A DNA stretch of 64,000 nt from Halobellus captivus (GTDB lineage Archaea > Halobacteriota > Halobacteria > Halobacteriales > Haloferacaceae): contig NZ_VJXQ01000002.1 in assembly GCF_007655485.1 (NCBI RefSeq), positions 467,424 to 531,423 of the forward strand. The letters run 5' to 3'. The position numbers and the translations under genes were made by a program. A model generated the notes under the pieces. That model saw only the letters and a program-made list of their open reading frames with translations. It was not told the origin of the DNA and ran no database searches. Below are positions 32,640 to 41,910 of this stretch, piece by piece. Position 1 is the first letter of the stretch. Every line of letters begins with the position of its first letter.

Positions 32640-33551
32640 ATGAAAACCTCCGTCGTCATCTGTGCGTACGATCCAGATCTGTACGATGATCTCAGCGAGG
32701 CGATCGAAAGCGTGCGAGAGCAAACGTACGAGAGTGTAGAGGCGGTTGTCGTCATCGACGGGAGCGACGAACTCTACGAACGGGTGCGTAACGACTACGA
32801 GGACCGAAGAGATGTCGTTCTCCACTGTAACGACTCGAACGTCGGCCTCTCACGGAGTCGAAACGCGGGAATCGAACGAAGTAGCGGCGATGTGATCGCG
32901 TTTCTCGACGACGACGCCGTCGCCAGTCCGGACTGGATCGCAGAACTGGTCGACACGTACGAGCGCCGGGACGCGATTGCGGCCGGTGGTCGGATGGTCC
33001 CGCGGTGGGTCGCGGGCGAGCCCGAGTGGCTCCCGCCGGAGTTCTACTGGCTCGTCGGCGTCACCCACCGCGGATTCCCCGAAGAAGCGCGCGAGGTCCG
33101 AAACACGTTCGGCTCGAACATCTCCTTCAAACGGGAGGTGTTCGAGGAGATCGGGACGTTCGAGCCCGACCTCGGACGGCACGGTGACCGGCAGATCCAA
33201 GGCGAAGAGACGGAACTCGCCGCGCGAATGCACGCCGCGTTCGGAGAGCGCGTCTGGTACAACCCGGACGCCTTCGTCGAGCACAAAGTGTTCGCCTACC
33301 GCACCGATCCGACCTGGCTTCTGAAGCGGGCGTTCTGGCAGGGGTACTCCAAACGCGCGCTGGACGAACTCATCGACGACTCCGGTGGCGAGGAGGGCGC
33401 GTTCGTCTCGCAGTTGCTCTTTTCGGGACTCCCCCACTACGCTCGGAAGACGGTCGTCGACGGATCGATACCGGACTTGAAGCGAGGCGTGTTCGCGCTT
33501 GCCCTGACCGCGGCCGTCGGCTCGGGCTATCTGTACGCGCTCGTCTCGTAA
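32640..33551 (+). CDS. aglG: GT2 glycosyltransferase, AglG-like (dolichol-glycan glucuronosyltransferase)
   Basis: A 303-residue GT2 enzyme. The nucleotide-sugar fold opens MKTSVVICAYDPDLYDDL, with NVGLSRSRNAGI and the metal-binding AFLDDDAVASPDW. The middle and C-terminus (FYWLVGVTHRGFPEEAREVRNTFGS in two parts; WLLKRAFWQGYSKRA) agree with haloarchaeal AglG, which adds glucuronic acid to the hexose-charged dolichol phosphate made after AglJ. A hydrophobic segment near the C-terminus may tether it to the membrane. ATG 32640 is the only sensible start. Confidence 0.78.
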   Translation: MKTSVVICAYDPDLYDDLSEAIESVREQTYESVEAVVVIDGSDELYERVRNDYEDRRDVVLHCNDSNVGLSRSRNAGIERSSGDVIAFLDDDAVASPDWIAELVDTYERRDAIAAGGRMVPRWVAGEPEWLPPEFYWLVGVTHRGFPEEAREVRNTFGSNISFKREVFEEIGTFEPDLGRHGDRQIQGEETELAARMHAAFGERVWYNPDAFVEHKVFAYRTDPTWLLKRAFWQGYSKRALDELIDDSGGEEGAFVSQLLFSGLPHYARKTVVDGSIPDLKRGVFALALTAAVGSGYLYALVS

Positions 33552-33597
33552 AACACGGACCCGAAGGAGGTATGTCGCTGCCCTCGTATCGGTGCAT

Positions 33598-34605
33598 ATG
33601 CTCGATTCTCGACGGATTGCGGTGACCGGGGCTGGCGGATACATCGGCTCGCGAGTCGTGCACGAGTTTCTCGACGCCGGAGCCGAGGTGATTGCGATCG
33701 ACGATCGCTCCGGAAATCAGGTGTCATCGTTCTCCGATGCGGTGTTCGAGACCGTCGACATCCGAGATAATCAAGCGCTTCGAGACGCGCTTTCCGATTC
33801 CGATGCGGTGTGTCACCTCGCGGCGGTGAGCGGGATCCCCGACTGCGAGAGCGATCCCGATCGCGCGTTCGAGATCAACGTTCAGGGCACCGAGAACGTA
33901 ACCTGGCACTGTCGCAACCGAGAGATTCCGCTGGTATTCGCCTCGAGTATGGCCGTTATCGGCGAACCCGTCGAGTTCCCGATCGGGGCGGATCATCGAC
34001 GCGATCCCGTGAGTCTCTATGGCCTAACAAAAAAGATGAACGAGGACGATATCCACGATCTTACTCGCGGCCGTGTTCCGGCCCACCTGTTCCTCACGGC
34101 GAATCTCTACGGGACGCACGACTGTGAGGGGGTGACCGTCGGCAAAGAGACCGTAATCAACATCTTCATCGAGCGTGCGCTCGCGGATCGGCCGCTCACG
34201 ATTCACCGCCCCGGAACGCAAACGTTCGATTTCATCCACGTCAACGACGTCGCCCGGGCGTATCGTCACTCGGTGACGTCGCTCCTCGAACAAGCGAATT
34301 CCGCCGAGGCGACCGCCGACATCGGCGCAGTCGACATCCCGCTCGCAAGTGGCGAGCAGTTGAGCGTCATCGACGTCGCCGAATTGGTCCAGCGCGTCTG
34401 CGGAGAGGAACGCGGACACGAGCCCGAAATCAACTACGTCGAGGACCCCCGCGAGAGCCAACCCACCGGCCCGGATTTCACGGTCGATACGGAACCCGCT
34501 CGGGAGCGGTTGGGGTTCGAGACCGAGCATACAGTCGAGGGGACGGTGCGGCGGGCCCTGCGTGAACGTGAGAAACAGCCCGCGAGCGACCACACAAAAT
34601 ATTGA
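33598..34605 (+). CDS. NAD-dependent sugar epimerase/dehydratase (extended SDR)
   Basis: A 335-residue extended short-chain dehydrogenase. The NAD site GAGGYIGSRV, the DAVCHLAAVSGIPD strand, a Ser in the ASSMAV region and the YGLTKK (YxxxK) catalytic pair are present. It acts on a nucleotide sugar; whether 4-epimerase or 4,6-dehydratase cannot be settled by eye. It follows the AglG-like gene and leads into glmU-glmS (26 nt gap), so the four form one transcript of precursor supply and transfer. ATG 33598 follows a GTG two codons upstream. Confidence 0.85.
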   Translation: MLDSRRIAVTGAGGYIGSRVVHEFLDAGAEVIAIDDRSGNQVSSFSDAVFETVDIRDNQALRDALSDSDAVCHLAAVSGIPDCESDPDRAFEINVQGTENVTWHCRNREIPLVFASSMAVIGEPVEFPIGADHRRDPVSLYGLTKKMNEDDIHDLTRGRVPAHLFLTANLYGTHDCEGVTVGKETVINIFIERALADRPLTIHRPGTQTFDFIHVNDVARAYRHSVTSLLEQANSAEATADIGAVDIPLASGEQLSVIDVAELVQRVCGEERGHEPEINYVEDPRESQPTGPDFTVDTEPARERLGFETEHTVEGTVRRALREREKQPASDHTKY

Positions 34606-34631
34606 ACACCCCGCATCGCAACACCAGTAGT

Positions 34632-35789
34632 ATGAAAGCTGTCGTCCTCGCCGCCGGAGAGGGAATGCGGCTCAGGCCGCTGACCCGCACGCGGCCGAAA
34701 CCGATGCTTCCGATCGGGAACCAGCCGCTTCTCGAACACGTGCTCGAAGCCGGGAGAGAAGCGGGCATCGACGAGTTCGTGTTCGTCGTCGGCTACAAAC
34801 GCGAGCGGATCCAGAGTCACTTCGGCGACGGCGACGACTGGGACGTCGACATCGAGTACGCCGTCCAAGAGACGCAGCTCGGGACCGGCCACGCGCTGTT
34901 GCAAGCGGAGCCATACATTAACGGCAGCTTCATCGCGCTCAACGGCGATCGAATCGTCGAACCGAGCGCGATCTCAGCCGTAATGCGGGAGCGTCGCGAG
35001 ACGGGCAGCCCCGTGATGGCGGTGACACGCCATCGAAATCCCGAAAACTACGGTGTCGTCGAGCTCGATGGCCAGCGCGTGCGTTCGATCGAAGAGAAGC
35101 CGCCAGCTCATACGGTTAAGACGGATTATATCAACGCCGGTGTCTACGGCCTCGGGGCGTCGACCTTCGACGAGATTCGAGAAACTGACGCCGACGGAGA
35201 GTTGGCGATCACGACCGTGTTACAGGCGTACCGGGACGCGCTGCGCCCGGTTCGGTTCGACGGCCTCTGGCTCGACGTCTCGTATCACTGGGACATCTTG
35301 GCCGTCAACAGTCGAATGCTCGATCGAACGGAATCGTCCCGTGCCGAGACGGCGTCGATCCACGAACGGGCGACAGTCGTCGACGGGGCGGCGATCGCCG
35401 CGGACGTGCGCATCCGCCCGGGGGCGACGGTACTCCCCGGGACGTCACTCGGCGAGAACGTCGAGATCGGATCGAACGCCGTGCTCTCGAACTGCGTCGT
35501 GCTGGCGGACGCCACGGTTGACGACGGGGCTGTCGTCCGCGATTGCGTCGTCGGCGAGAACGCAACTGTCGGAGCGAACACGACGATAGAAGGGGGAGAT
35601 ACCGACGTCGTGGTGGACGGGTCCGTTCACTCGGACGTCCGCTTAGGCGGCGTCGTCGGAGACAACACGGCGCTCGGCGGCAACGTGACCGTCTCGCCGG
35701 GGACGGTGATCGGCAACGACGCGACCGTCGAATCAGGAACGATCGTGAGCGACTGGATCGAGAACGACGCGATCGTGCGGAGGGGGTAA
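34632..35789 (+). CDS. glmU: Bifunctional GlmU-type N-acetylglucosamine-1-phosphate uridyltransferase / acetyltransferase
   Basis: A 385-residue protein. Residues 1-230 form the nucleotidyltransferase (VLAAGEGMRLRPLTRTRPKPM and the NGDRIVEPS metal site). Residues about 240-385 form a left-handed beta-helix of hexapeptide repeats. It turns glucosamine-1-phosphate into UDP-GlcNAc. It is followed after a single base by glmS, the enzyme that makes its amino-sugar precursor, which favours this assignment over other sugar pyrophosphorylases. A paralogue of about the same length is at 16242. ATG 34632 is the family start; the longer TTG frame is rejected. Confidence 0.83.
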   Translation: MKAVVLAAGEGMRLRPLTRTRPKPMLPIGNQPLLEHVLEAGREAGIDEFVFVVGYKRERIQSHFGDGDDWDVDIEYAVQETQLGTGHALLQAEPYINGSFIALNGDRIVEPSAISAVMRERRETGSPVMAVTRHRNPENYGVVELDGQRVRSIEEKPPAHTVKTDYINAGVYGLGASTFDEIRETDADGELAITTVLQAYRDALRPVRFDGLWLDVSYHWDILAVNSRMLDRTESSRAETASIHERATVVDGAAIAADVRIRPGATVLPGTSLGENVEIGSNAVLSNCVVLADATVDDGAVVRDCVVGENATVGANTTIEGGDTDVVVDGSVHSDVRLGGVVGDNTALGGNVTVSPGTVIGNDATVESGTIVSDWIENDAIVRRG

Positions 35790-35790
35790 G

Positions 35791-37605
35791 ATGTGTGGAA
35801 TCATCGGCTACCTCGGATCGGCGGACGCACTTCCGATCCTCAGAGACGGGCTCTCGAACCTCGAATACCGCGGGTACGATTCTGCGGGAATCGCCCTCGG
35901 GGGAGATACGGTCGAGGTCTACAAGCGCGCGGGGGAGCTGTCGGCGCTCACCGAGGTGCTTCCCGAAACGTCGACAGCGACGATGGGCATCGGCCACACG
36001 CGGTGGTCGACCCACGGCGAGCCCACGGACGCGAACGCGCACCCGCACACGAACGAATCCGGTGACGTCGCGGTCGTCCACAACGGAATCATCGAAAACT
36101 ACGACGCGTTGCGGTCGGTGCTCACGGAACGCGGCCACACGTTCGCGAGCGATACCGACACCGAGGTCGTCCCGCATCTCCTCGAAGAGGAGCTGGAATC
36201 CGGTCGCAATCTCGTCGACGCGGTCTCGGCCGTCGTCGAGAAATTGGAGGGGAACTTCGCACTCGGTGTCGTCGCCGCGGGCCACGACGGCATCGTCGCG
36301 ACGCGCCGCGGGAATCCCCTGGTGCTCGGATACGCCGAGCACGGCGCGTTCATCGCGAGCGACGTCCCGGCGTTCGTCGAGCACACGCGGCGCGTCAGTT
36401 ACCCCGAGGAGGGTGACGTCATCCACCTCACTGAATCGGAGGTGTCGGTGTACGCCGACGGCGAGGCGGTCTCCCGCGAGATCCAAGAAATCGAATGGGA
36501 CGCCGAAGCCGCGGAGAAGGGCGGGTACAAACACTATATGCTCAAGGAGATCCACGAGCAGCCCACGGCGCTCCGACAGGCGATCTCCGGGCGCATCGAC
36601 GAGGTGAAAGGCGAAGTAGACCTAGAGATCGATCTCCCGGCGGAGTATCTCAATTCCTTAGCGGAGATCCAGTTCGTCGCCTGCGGCACCTCCTACCACG
36701 CCGCGTTGTACGCTGCGGACCTGTTAGAGGAGTACGCGGACGTCCGATCCTCCGCCGAGATCGCCTCGGAGTACGAGTTCCGCGGTGGGCGTGACCCGTG
36801 GCGAACGCTCGTCGTCGCCGTGACGCAGAGCGGCGAGACTGCGGACACGCTTTCGGCGCTGCGGCGAGCGAAGCGGGCCGGTGCCCGGACGCTCGCGGTG
36901 ACGAACACGCTGGGGAGCACGGTGACGCGGGAAGTCGACGACACCGTCTTTATCCGGGCCGGCCCGGAGATCGGCGTCGCCGCGACGAAGACCTTCTGTT
37001 CGCAGGTCGCGACGCTGGCGCTTCTCTGCGTCTACGTCGGCCGCGCTCGCGGCGCGATGTCGTCGGGTGACGCCCGGGCGTTGCTCTCGGATTTACGGGG
37101 GCTCCCAGGTGCGGTACAGCAAGTGTTAGACCGAGAGGAGCAGGTCTGCGTTGCGGCCGAAGAGTACGGCGACGGCGACGCGTTCTTCTTCATCGGGCGG
37201 CGTCTGGGTGCGCCGGTGGCTCTGGAGGGCGCGTTGAAGTTGAAGGAGATCTCGTACGATCACGCCGAGGGATTTGCGGCCGGGGAGTTGAAACACGGTC
37301 CGTTGGCGTTGGTAACGTCCGAGACGCCCGTTCTGGCGGTCCTCACTGGGGGGTCGAACGCGCCTGAGACGCTGAACAACGTGAAAGAGGTCGAGTCACG
37401 GGGCGCGCCGGTGATCGGATGTGCGTCGGATGACGTTGACGCGGAGAAGTTCGTGGATGAGGTGTTCGACGTTTCCGATCTGGGGGAGTTGGAGCCGCTG
37501 GTGGCTAACGTGTACTTCCAACTGTTCAGTTACTACGTGGCCGATTTGCAGGGGCGCTCGATCGATAAGCCGCGAAATTTGGCGAAGAGTGTGACCGTAG
37601 AATGA
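35791..37605 (+). CDS. glmS: Glutamine-fructose-6-phosphate aminotransferase (isomerising)
   Basis: A 604-residue enzyme that makes glucosamine-6-phosphate from fructose-6-phosphate and glutamine. Cys2 (MCGIIGYLGSADA) is the glutaminase nucleophile. The glutaminase domain spans about 1-220, with GIGHTRWSTHG. Two SIS sugar-isomerase domains follow (about 285-420 and 455-590): CGTSYHAALYAADLLEE, VTQSGETADT and EGFAAGELKHGPLALV. The C-terminal KPRNLAKSVTVE is the usual closing. It feeds UDP-GlcNAc synthesis for the amino-sugars of the glycan locus and is co-transcribed with glmU. Confidence 0.97.
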   Translation: MCGIIGYLGSADALPILRDGLSNLEYRGYDSAGIALGGDTVEVYKRAGELSALTEVLPETSTATMGIGHTRWSTHGEPTDANAHPHTNESGDVAVVHNGIIENYDALRSVLTERGHTFASDTDTEVVPHLLEEELESGRNLVDAVSAVVEKLEGNFALGVVAAGHDGIVATRRGNPLVLGYAEHGAFIASDVPAFVEHTRRVSYPEEGDVIHLTESEVSVYADGEAVSREIQEIEWDAEAAEKGGYKHYMLKEIHEQPTALRQAISGRIDEVKGEVDLEIDLPAEYLNSLAEIQFVACGTSYHAALYAADLLEEYADVRSSAEIASEYEFRGGRDPWRTLVVAVTQSGETADTLSALRRAKRAGARTLAVTNTLGSTVTREVDDTVFIRAGPEIGVAATKTFCSQVATLALLCVYVGRARGAMSSGDARALLSDLRGLPGAVQQVLDREEQVCVAAEEYGDGDAFFFIGRRLGAPVALEGALKLKEISYDHAEGFAAGELKHGPLALVTSETPVLAVLTGGSNAPETLNNVKEVESRGAPVIGCASDDVDAEKFVDEVFDVSDLGELEPLVANVYFQLFSYYVADLQGRSIDKPRNLAKSVTVE

Positions 37606-37731
37606 GGCCAGAAGCACAGTAGATCGCGAATAGCGCTTCGGCACACAGCGTCGAAAGCGGGGTGACTGCCGTTTGCGTTCGAAGCCAGCGCCAAACAATA
37701 GGAATAAGCCTCTCTTCGAACACTTCGAGGT

Positions 37732-38865
37732 ATGTCCGACAGTGGAGTCTGTGTCGTTACGCACCCGCTGAGTTCGGCCGGAGAAAACGCAACTCGGACG
37801 CTACTGGATATTCTCGCTTCGATCGGGTCCGTCAGTCTGGTTACCGCCGATCTTCCCGAAGACTCGTCGATTCGAGATACTCGCGAAGTGATCGAGTTGA
37901 CCTCGAAGGGGGCTGGTGAGAACGTCCTCATCGCAGCGCTCCGGTTTCTGTTGAATCAGGTGCGAATGTGTCTCGTCCTTCGCCAGCGGCCCGAACAGGT
38001 CGTTCTGTTTTTCGGCGCGACTTCCTATCTCCTGCCCATACTGTTCGCTCGGGCGTACGGAAAAACGGTACTCGTCGAGCCGCGTGGTGACGTGCCACTG
38101 ACGCTTCGGCTCAACTGGGAGCAACGGATGCCATCGATCGTCGCCAAGTGGCTAGCGGGATCGGTGAGACTGTTAGAATCCGCCGGGTTTGTCGCGGCAC
38201 ATCGGATTGTGACGTACACGCCGAATATGGCCGCCGAATTGGGGCTCGATCCGAACTCCGAGCGAGTGTACCCACACGGTGCACGGTACGTCGATACGGA
38301 ACGCTTCTCGGTGCAGGTTCCCTTCGCAGAGCGCGGCGATGTCGTCGGCTTCGTCGGGCGTCTCGACGAAGAAAAGGGGATCCGCGAACTGGCCCGCGTC
38401 GCGAAGCAGCTCCCGGACGGCGTGACGTTCCGGTTCGTCGGCGACGGGCCGCTGTACGAGTGGCTTGCGGCGGAGTTAGCCGAGGAGATCGAAGAAGGGA
38501 AAGTGGAACTGGCTGGGTGGGTCGACCACGAGGACGTTCCGGGCGAATTGAATCAAATGAAGCTACTCGTGATGCCGTCGCATCCGACAGAGGGACTGCC
38601 GACGACGATCCTAGAGTCGCTGGCGTGCGGGACGCCAGCGTATGCGACCCCTGTTTCGGGCGTTCTGGACGTCGTGAAAGAGGACGAGACGGGGTTTCTG
38701 ATGCGCGAGCGGACGGTCGAGGCTATTTCTCGGGATCTCACGGAAATCCTCGTTGCCGAGGGCGAACTTGAAGTTGTCAGCGCTCGCGGTCGGAGACTCA
38801 TCGAAGAGGAATACAGTTTCAGTGCGGCCGAAGAGCGGTATCGGAACTTACTGGCGACGGTCTGA
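37732..38865 (+). CDS. GT4-family glycosyltransferase
   Basis: A 377-residue GT-B glycosyltransferase. The N-terminal half contains FFGATSYLLPILFARAYG and an early hydrophobic face. The C-terminal half has the donor-binding GFVGRLDEEKGI, FVGDGPLYEW and the EGLPTTILESLACG signature with the ExxxxxxE motif. It transfers an NDP-sugar to the growing lipid-linked glycan in the cytoplasm. It lies just downstream of glmS. A diverged copy of its C-terminal region appears as a fragment at 60980-61183. Confidence 0.9.
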   Translation: MSDSGVCVVTHPLSSAGENATRTLLDILASIGSVSLVTADLPEDSSIRDTREVIELTSKGAGENVLIAALRFLLNQVRMCLVLRQRPEQVVLFFGATSYLLPILFARAYGKTVLVEPRGDVPLTLRLNWEQRMPSIVAKWLAGSVRLLESAGFVAAHRIVTYTPNMAAELGLDPNSERVYPHGARYVDTERFSVQVPFAERGDVVGFVGRLDEEKGIRELARVAKQLPDGVTFRFVGDGPLYEWLAAELAEEIEEGKVELAGWVDHEDVPGELNQMKLLVMPSHPTEGLPTTILESLACGTPAYATPVSGVLDVVKEDETGFLMRERTVEAISRDLTEILVAEGELEVVSARGRRLIEEEYSFSAAEERYRNLLATV

Positions 38866-38891
38866 GTGGGGGATCACGGCGGGAGCGGATC

Positions 38892-39875
38892 TCACGAATT
38901 CCGCACGAGTGGCTCGTACCATTCGCGGTTCGCCTCGTACCAGTCGATGAATTTCGAGACACCTTCGCGGATGTCCGTGCTCGGCTCGTAGTCGATCAGT
39001 GCACCGGCTTTCGCGACGTCCGCGTGGGTGTGTCGGGCGTCGGCGTCCTTTGCATCCTCGTGAACGATGTCGACGTCTGCGCCCGTCTCGTCGACAACGT
39101 ACTCCGCGAGTTCCCGAATCGAGATGTTGTCGTTCGAGCCGATGTTCATCGCCTCTCCGTCGGCCTCGCCGGTCTCCAAGAGCGTAAGGTTTGCTTCGAC
39201 GATATCGTCGATGAACGTGAAATCCCGCGTTTGCTCGCCGTCGCCGTAGATGATCGGCGGCTCGCCGTTGAGACACCGCGAGACGAAGTTCGAGATGGCC
39301 ATATTCGGGCGCATCCGCGGTCCGTAGACTGTGAAGTACCGGAGGTTGACGGTTGCGACGTCGCGGAGGTCATCGTACACGTTGCAGTAGTGCTCGGCGG
39401 CGAGTTTGGTGACCGCATAGGGGCTTTTGGGATGATTCGGATGCTCCTCGTCGTAGGGGAGGTACTCCGGGACACCGTAGACTGAGGAAGAAGAGGCGTT
39501 TATTACCCGCTCGACGCCGTGGTCGGCGGCGGCTTCGAGGACCGTGACGATGCCGTCGATGTTGCTCTCGTTGTAGGCTTTCGGGCTCTTCACGCTCGTT
39601 CGAACGCCAGCCTTCGAGGCCTGGTGGAAGATGACGCCGATGTCGTTTGTAGAGACGACGTCTTCGACGAGTTCCTCGTCCGTCGTCGACCCCTCGACGA
39701 ATGCGAAGCGGTTACCGCCCGTCTCGCGGCACACCTCAAGGTTGTGTTCTTTGATGCCGAGGTCGTAGTACGGATCGAGATTATCGAGGACGACGACGCG
39801 GTGACCCGCGTCGAGACATCCCTGAACGAGGTTCGAGCCGATGAAGCCCCCCCCGCCGGTGATGAGAATCTGCAT
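38892..39875 (-). CDS. NAD-dependent nucleotide-sugar epimerase (GalE/uronate-epimerase-like)
   Basis: A 327-residue extended SDR. It has the NAD motif GGGGFIGSNL, the segment LDNLDPYYDLGIKEHNL that resembles UDP-glucuronate 4-epimerases, a SSSSVYG serine region and the YAVTKLAAE (YxxxK) pair. It interconverts a UDP-sugar or UDP-uronic acid at C4. The gene follows aglF at a 14-nt distance on the same strand, so the two are co-transcribed. The substrate assignment is tentative. Confidence 0.85.
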   Translation of the reverse strand: MQILITGGGGFIGSNLVQGCLDAGHRVVVLDNLDPYYDLGIKEHNLEVCRETGGNRFAFVEGSTTDEELVEDVVSTNDIGVIFHQASKAGVRTSVKSPKAYNESNIDGIVTVLEAAADHGVERVINASSSSVYGVPEYLPYDEEHPNHPKSPYAVTKLAAEHYCNVYDDLRDVATVNLRYFTVYGPRMRPNMAISNFVSRCLNGEPPIIYGDGEQTRDFTFIDDIVEANLTLLETGEADGEAMNIGSNDNISIRELAEYVVDETGADVDIVHEDAKDADARHTHADVAKAGALIDYEPSTDIREGVSKFIDWYEANREWYEPLVRNS

Positions 39876-39889
39876 ACGGCCGGATTCGA

Positions 39890-40648
39890 TCAGGCCTCTT
39901 TTGTCGGTTCCGGTTCCGCGTCGGCTTGCTTCGATCCGTCGCCGTTGAGGCGTTCCTCAGCGCGTTCACGGTCCTCCGGATAGCCAACGTCGATGCGCCA
40001 GCCGTCCAGTCGGATCGCATCGATCGTGCGGCCGGATTGGATCAGGAGGTCGATCGCATCCGGAAGTTCGTACTCGCCTCGGTCCGAGGGTTGAACGAGG
40101 TGGCAGGCGTGAAAGATCGCTGGCGTGAACGTGTAGAATCCGGTCATTACGAGGTTCGACGGAGGGTCGTCGGGCTTTTCGAGGACTTCAGTGATTTCGC
40201 CGTACTTGTTGGTATTGCAAACGCCGTATCTCGAGGCTTCCTCCATCGGGACCTCCTCGACGAGGAACGCGGCGTCCGCGCGGTCCTCTCGTTGGCGATT
40301 GACGACGTCACCGAGGTTGCCCCGGAAGATGTTGTCCCCGAGCATCAGCATAAAGTCGTCATCGACGTACGGCTCGGCGGTGAGAAGCGCGTGTGCGAGG
40401 CCGTTCTGTTCTCGCTGGTGGGCGTACGTGATGGGAACTCCTCTGTATTCGTCGCCGTAGCGCTCCATTATCTTCTCTTTCAGGTAGCCGACGACGACGA
40501 CGAACTCCTCGGCGTTGAGGTTGATGAGGTCGTCGAAGACGTGCTCGACGAGTGGTTTATTATTGACTTCGACGAGTGCCTTCGGCTTGTCTTCGGTGAG
40601 CGGGCGGAGGCGGGTTCCTTTGCCCGCGGCGAGGATGACGGCTTGCAT
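39890..40648 (-). CDS. aglF: Sugar-1-phosphate nucleotidyltransferase, AglF type
   Basis: A 252-residue nucleotidyltransferase without a C-terminal beta-helix. The signature LAAGKGTRLRPLTEDKPKAL, a metal-binding MLGDNIFRGNL and VLEKPDDPPSNLV define it. In Haloferax AglF makes UDP-glucose for the N-glycan. A decayed paralogue lies at 61262-61954. On the minus strand, a CACTTATGGC box at 40671-40680 sits 23-32 nt upstream of the start. Confidence 0.85.
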   Translation of the reverse strand: MQAVILAAGKGTRLRPLTEDKPKALVEVNNKPLVEHVFDDLINLNAEEFVVVVGYLKEKIMERYGDEYRGVPITYAHQREQNGLAHALLTAEPYVDDDFMLMLGDNIFRGNLGDVVNRQREDRADAAFLVEEVPMEEASRYGVCNTNKYGEITEVLEKPDDPPSNLVMTGFYTFTPAIFHACHLVQPSDRGEYELPDAIDLLIQSGRTIDAIRLDGWRIDVGYPEDRERAEERLNGDGSKQADAEPEPTKEA

Positions 40649-40670
40649 ATCCCACTATCGTCCACACGCT

Positions 40671-40680
40671 GCCATAAGTG
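40671..40680 (-). promoter_or_regulatory. TATA-like box of the aglF-epimerase pair
   Basis: On the minus strand the sequence reads CACTTATGGC, 23-32 nt upstream of the aglF ATG at 40648. The position fits a leaderless transcript. Confidence 0.4.
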
Positions 40681-40695
40681 ACCGGGTCTGACGAA

Positions 40696-41814
40696 TTATC
40701 GGTGTTTTTCGAGCTCGTTGTTCAATGCATCAACAACCCGATGCTGATCCTTCACAGTCATCGAATGTGCAACGGGCAGCGTGAGTAGGTTTCGTGAAAG
40801 AGACTTCGAAACGGAAAGACTGCTCGCGGTGTTGGCATCCGCAAATGCCTCCGTCTCGTTCACTGAGAACGTTCCGATTTGTGTCTCGATATTCTGTTCG
40901 GCCAGTGCCTCAATGAGTTTGTCTCGCGTCGATTCATCTCCTGCCTGAATGTAGATACAATAGCTCTGGAAATTGTGCTTCGCGCTGTTAGGCTCCGTTG
41001 GTGCCGAGACACCCTCCACCTCGGCGAGAAGATCGGTATACCGGTGTGCAATTTCACGCCTCTTTTCGACGATCTCTTCGATCTTTTCCAGTTGTGCAAC
41101 GCCGACCGCCGCGAGGATGTCCGACATCCGGTAGTTGGTTGCATCAGCACGGATGAATCCGATATCCGTATTTGGGTTCGTGCCGAAGTTCTTGATGCGA
41201 CGGATCTCTCCTTCGAGTTCCGAATCGTCCGTCGTCACCATTCCACCCTCACCAGTCGTCAGGACCTTCCGCGGGTGAAAACTGAACACGCTGACGTCGA
41301 ACTGAGAACCAACGGACTCACCGTCGTATGCAGCGAGTGGAGAGCACGCTGCATCTTCCACAATCGCGAGACCGTGTTCGTCAGCGATGTCTCGAAGTGG
41401 CCTTGGGTTGAGCGGTTGCCCACCCCAAGAGACCGGCATAACCGCGGCAGTCTTGTCGGTAACTGCGGCCGCTGTCTCCTCATAGTCCAAATTGTACGTC
41501 TCCCTGTCTACGTCAACGAGAACGGGATCAGCACCAACACGAACGATAGCGTTCGCGGATGCAGGATGGGTAAAGTCCGGGACGATGACTTCGTCTCCGG
41601 TCCCGACTCCCATCGCCTCCAGTCCCAGTTCGAGACCTGTTGTACATGATGTCGCCGTGATCGCGTGTTTAGCGCCGACCAAATCGGCAAAGCCGATCTC
41701 GAACTTCTCCGCGTACGGCCCCTGCGTCATATATCCCGATTCGATAACTTTCTCTACGTTCTCCAGTTCCTCTGAACCGACAACGGGTTCGATGAGGGGG
41801 ATGCGGTCATCCAT
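40696..41814 (-). CDS. DegT/DnrJ/EryC1-family sugar aminotransferase
   Basis: A 372-residue PLP enzyme. Lys183 in SFHPRKVLTTGEGGM is the cofactor lysine; EDAACSPLAAYDG and TSCTTGLELGLEA are family segments. It transfers an amino group from glutamate to a keto nucleotide-sugar. It is divergent from the UDP-GlcNAc dehydrogenase-like gene. It shares its fold with the aminotransferase at 46865 but is clearly a separate paralogue, so two different amino-sugars are likely made. Confidence 0.9.
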   Translation of the reverse strand: MDDRIPLIEPVVGSEELENVEKVIESGYMTQGPYAEKFEIGFADLVGAKHAITATSCTTGLELGLEAMGVGTGDEVIVPDFTHPASANAIVRVGADPVLVDVDRETYNLDYEETAAAVTDKTAAVMPVSWGGQPLNPRPLRDIADEHGLAIVEDAACSPLAAYDGESVGSQFDVSVFSFHPRKVLTTGEGGMVTTDDSELEGEIRRIKNFGTNPNTDIGFIRADATNYRMSDILAAVGVAQLEKIEEIVEKRREIAHRYTDLLAEVEGVSAPTEPNSAKHNFQSYCIYIQAGDESTRDKLIEALAEQNIETQIGTFSVNETEAFADANTASSLSVSKSLSRNLLTLPVAHSMTVKDQHRVVDALNNELEKHR

Positions 41815-41910
41815 CTTTGTTCATCCGTGGTGTCTTCCGAACGGGGGATATATTTGCTGATTCGACTGACACCGGAACTGCTTACTTTGGGACACAGGTA
41901 AAAGGGATGT

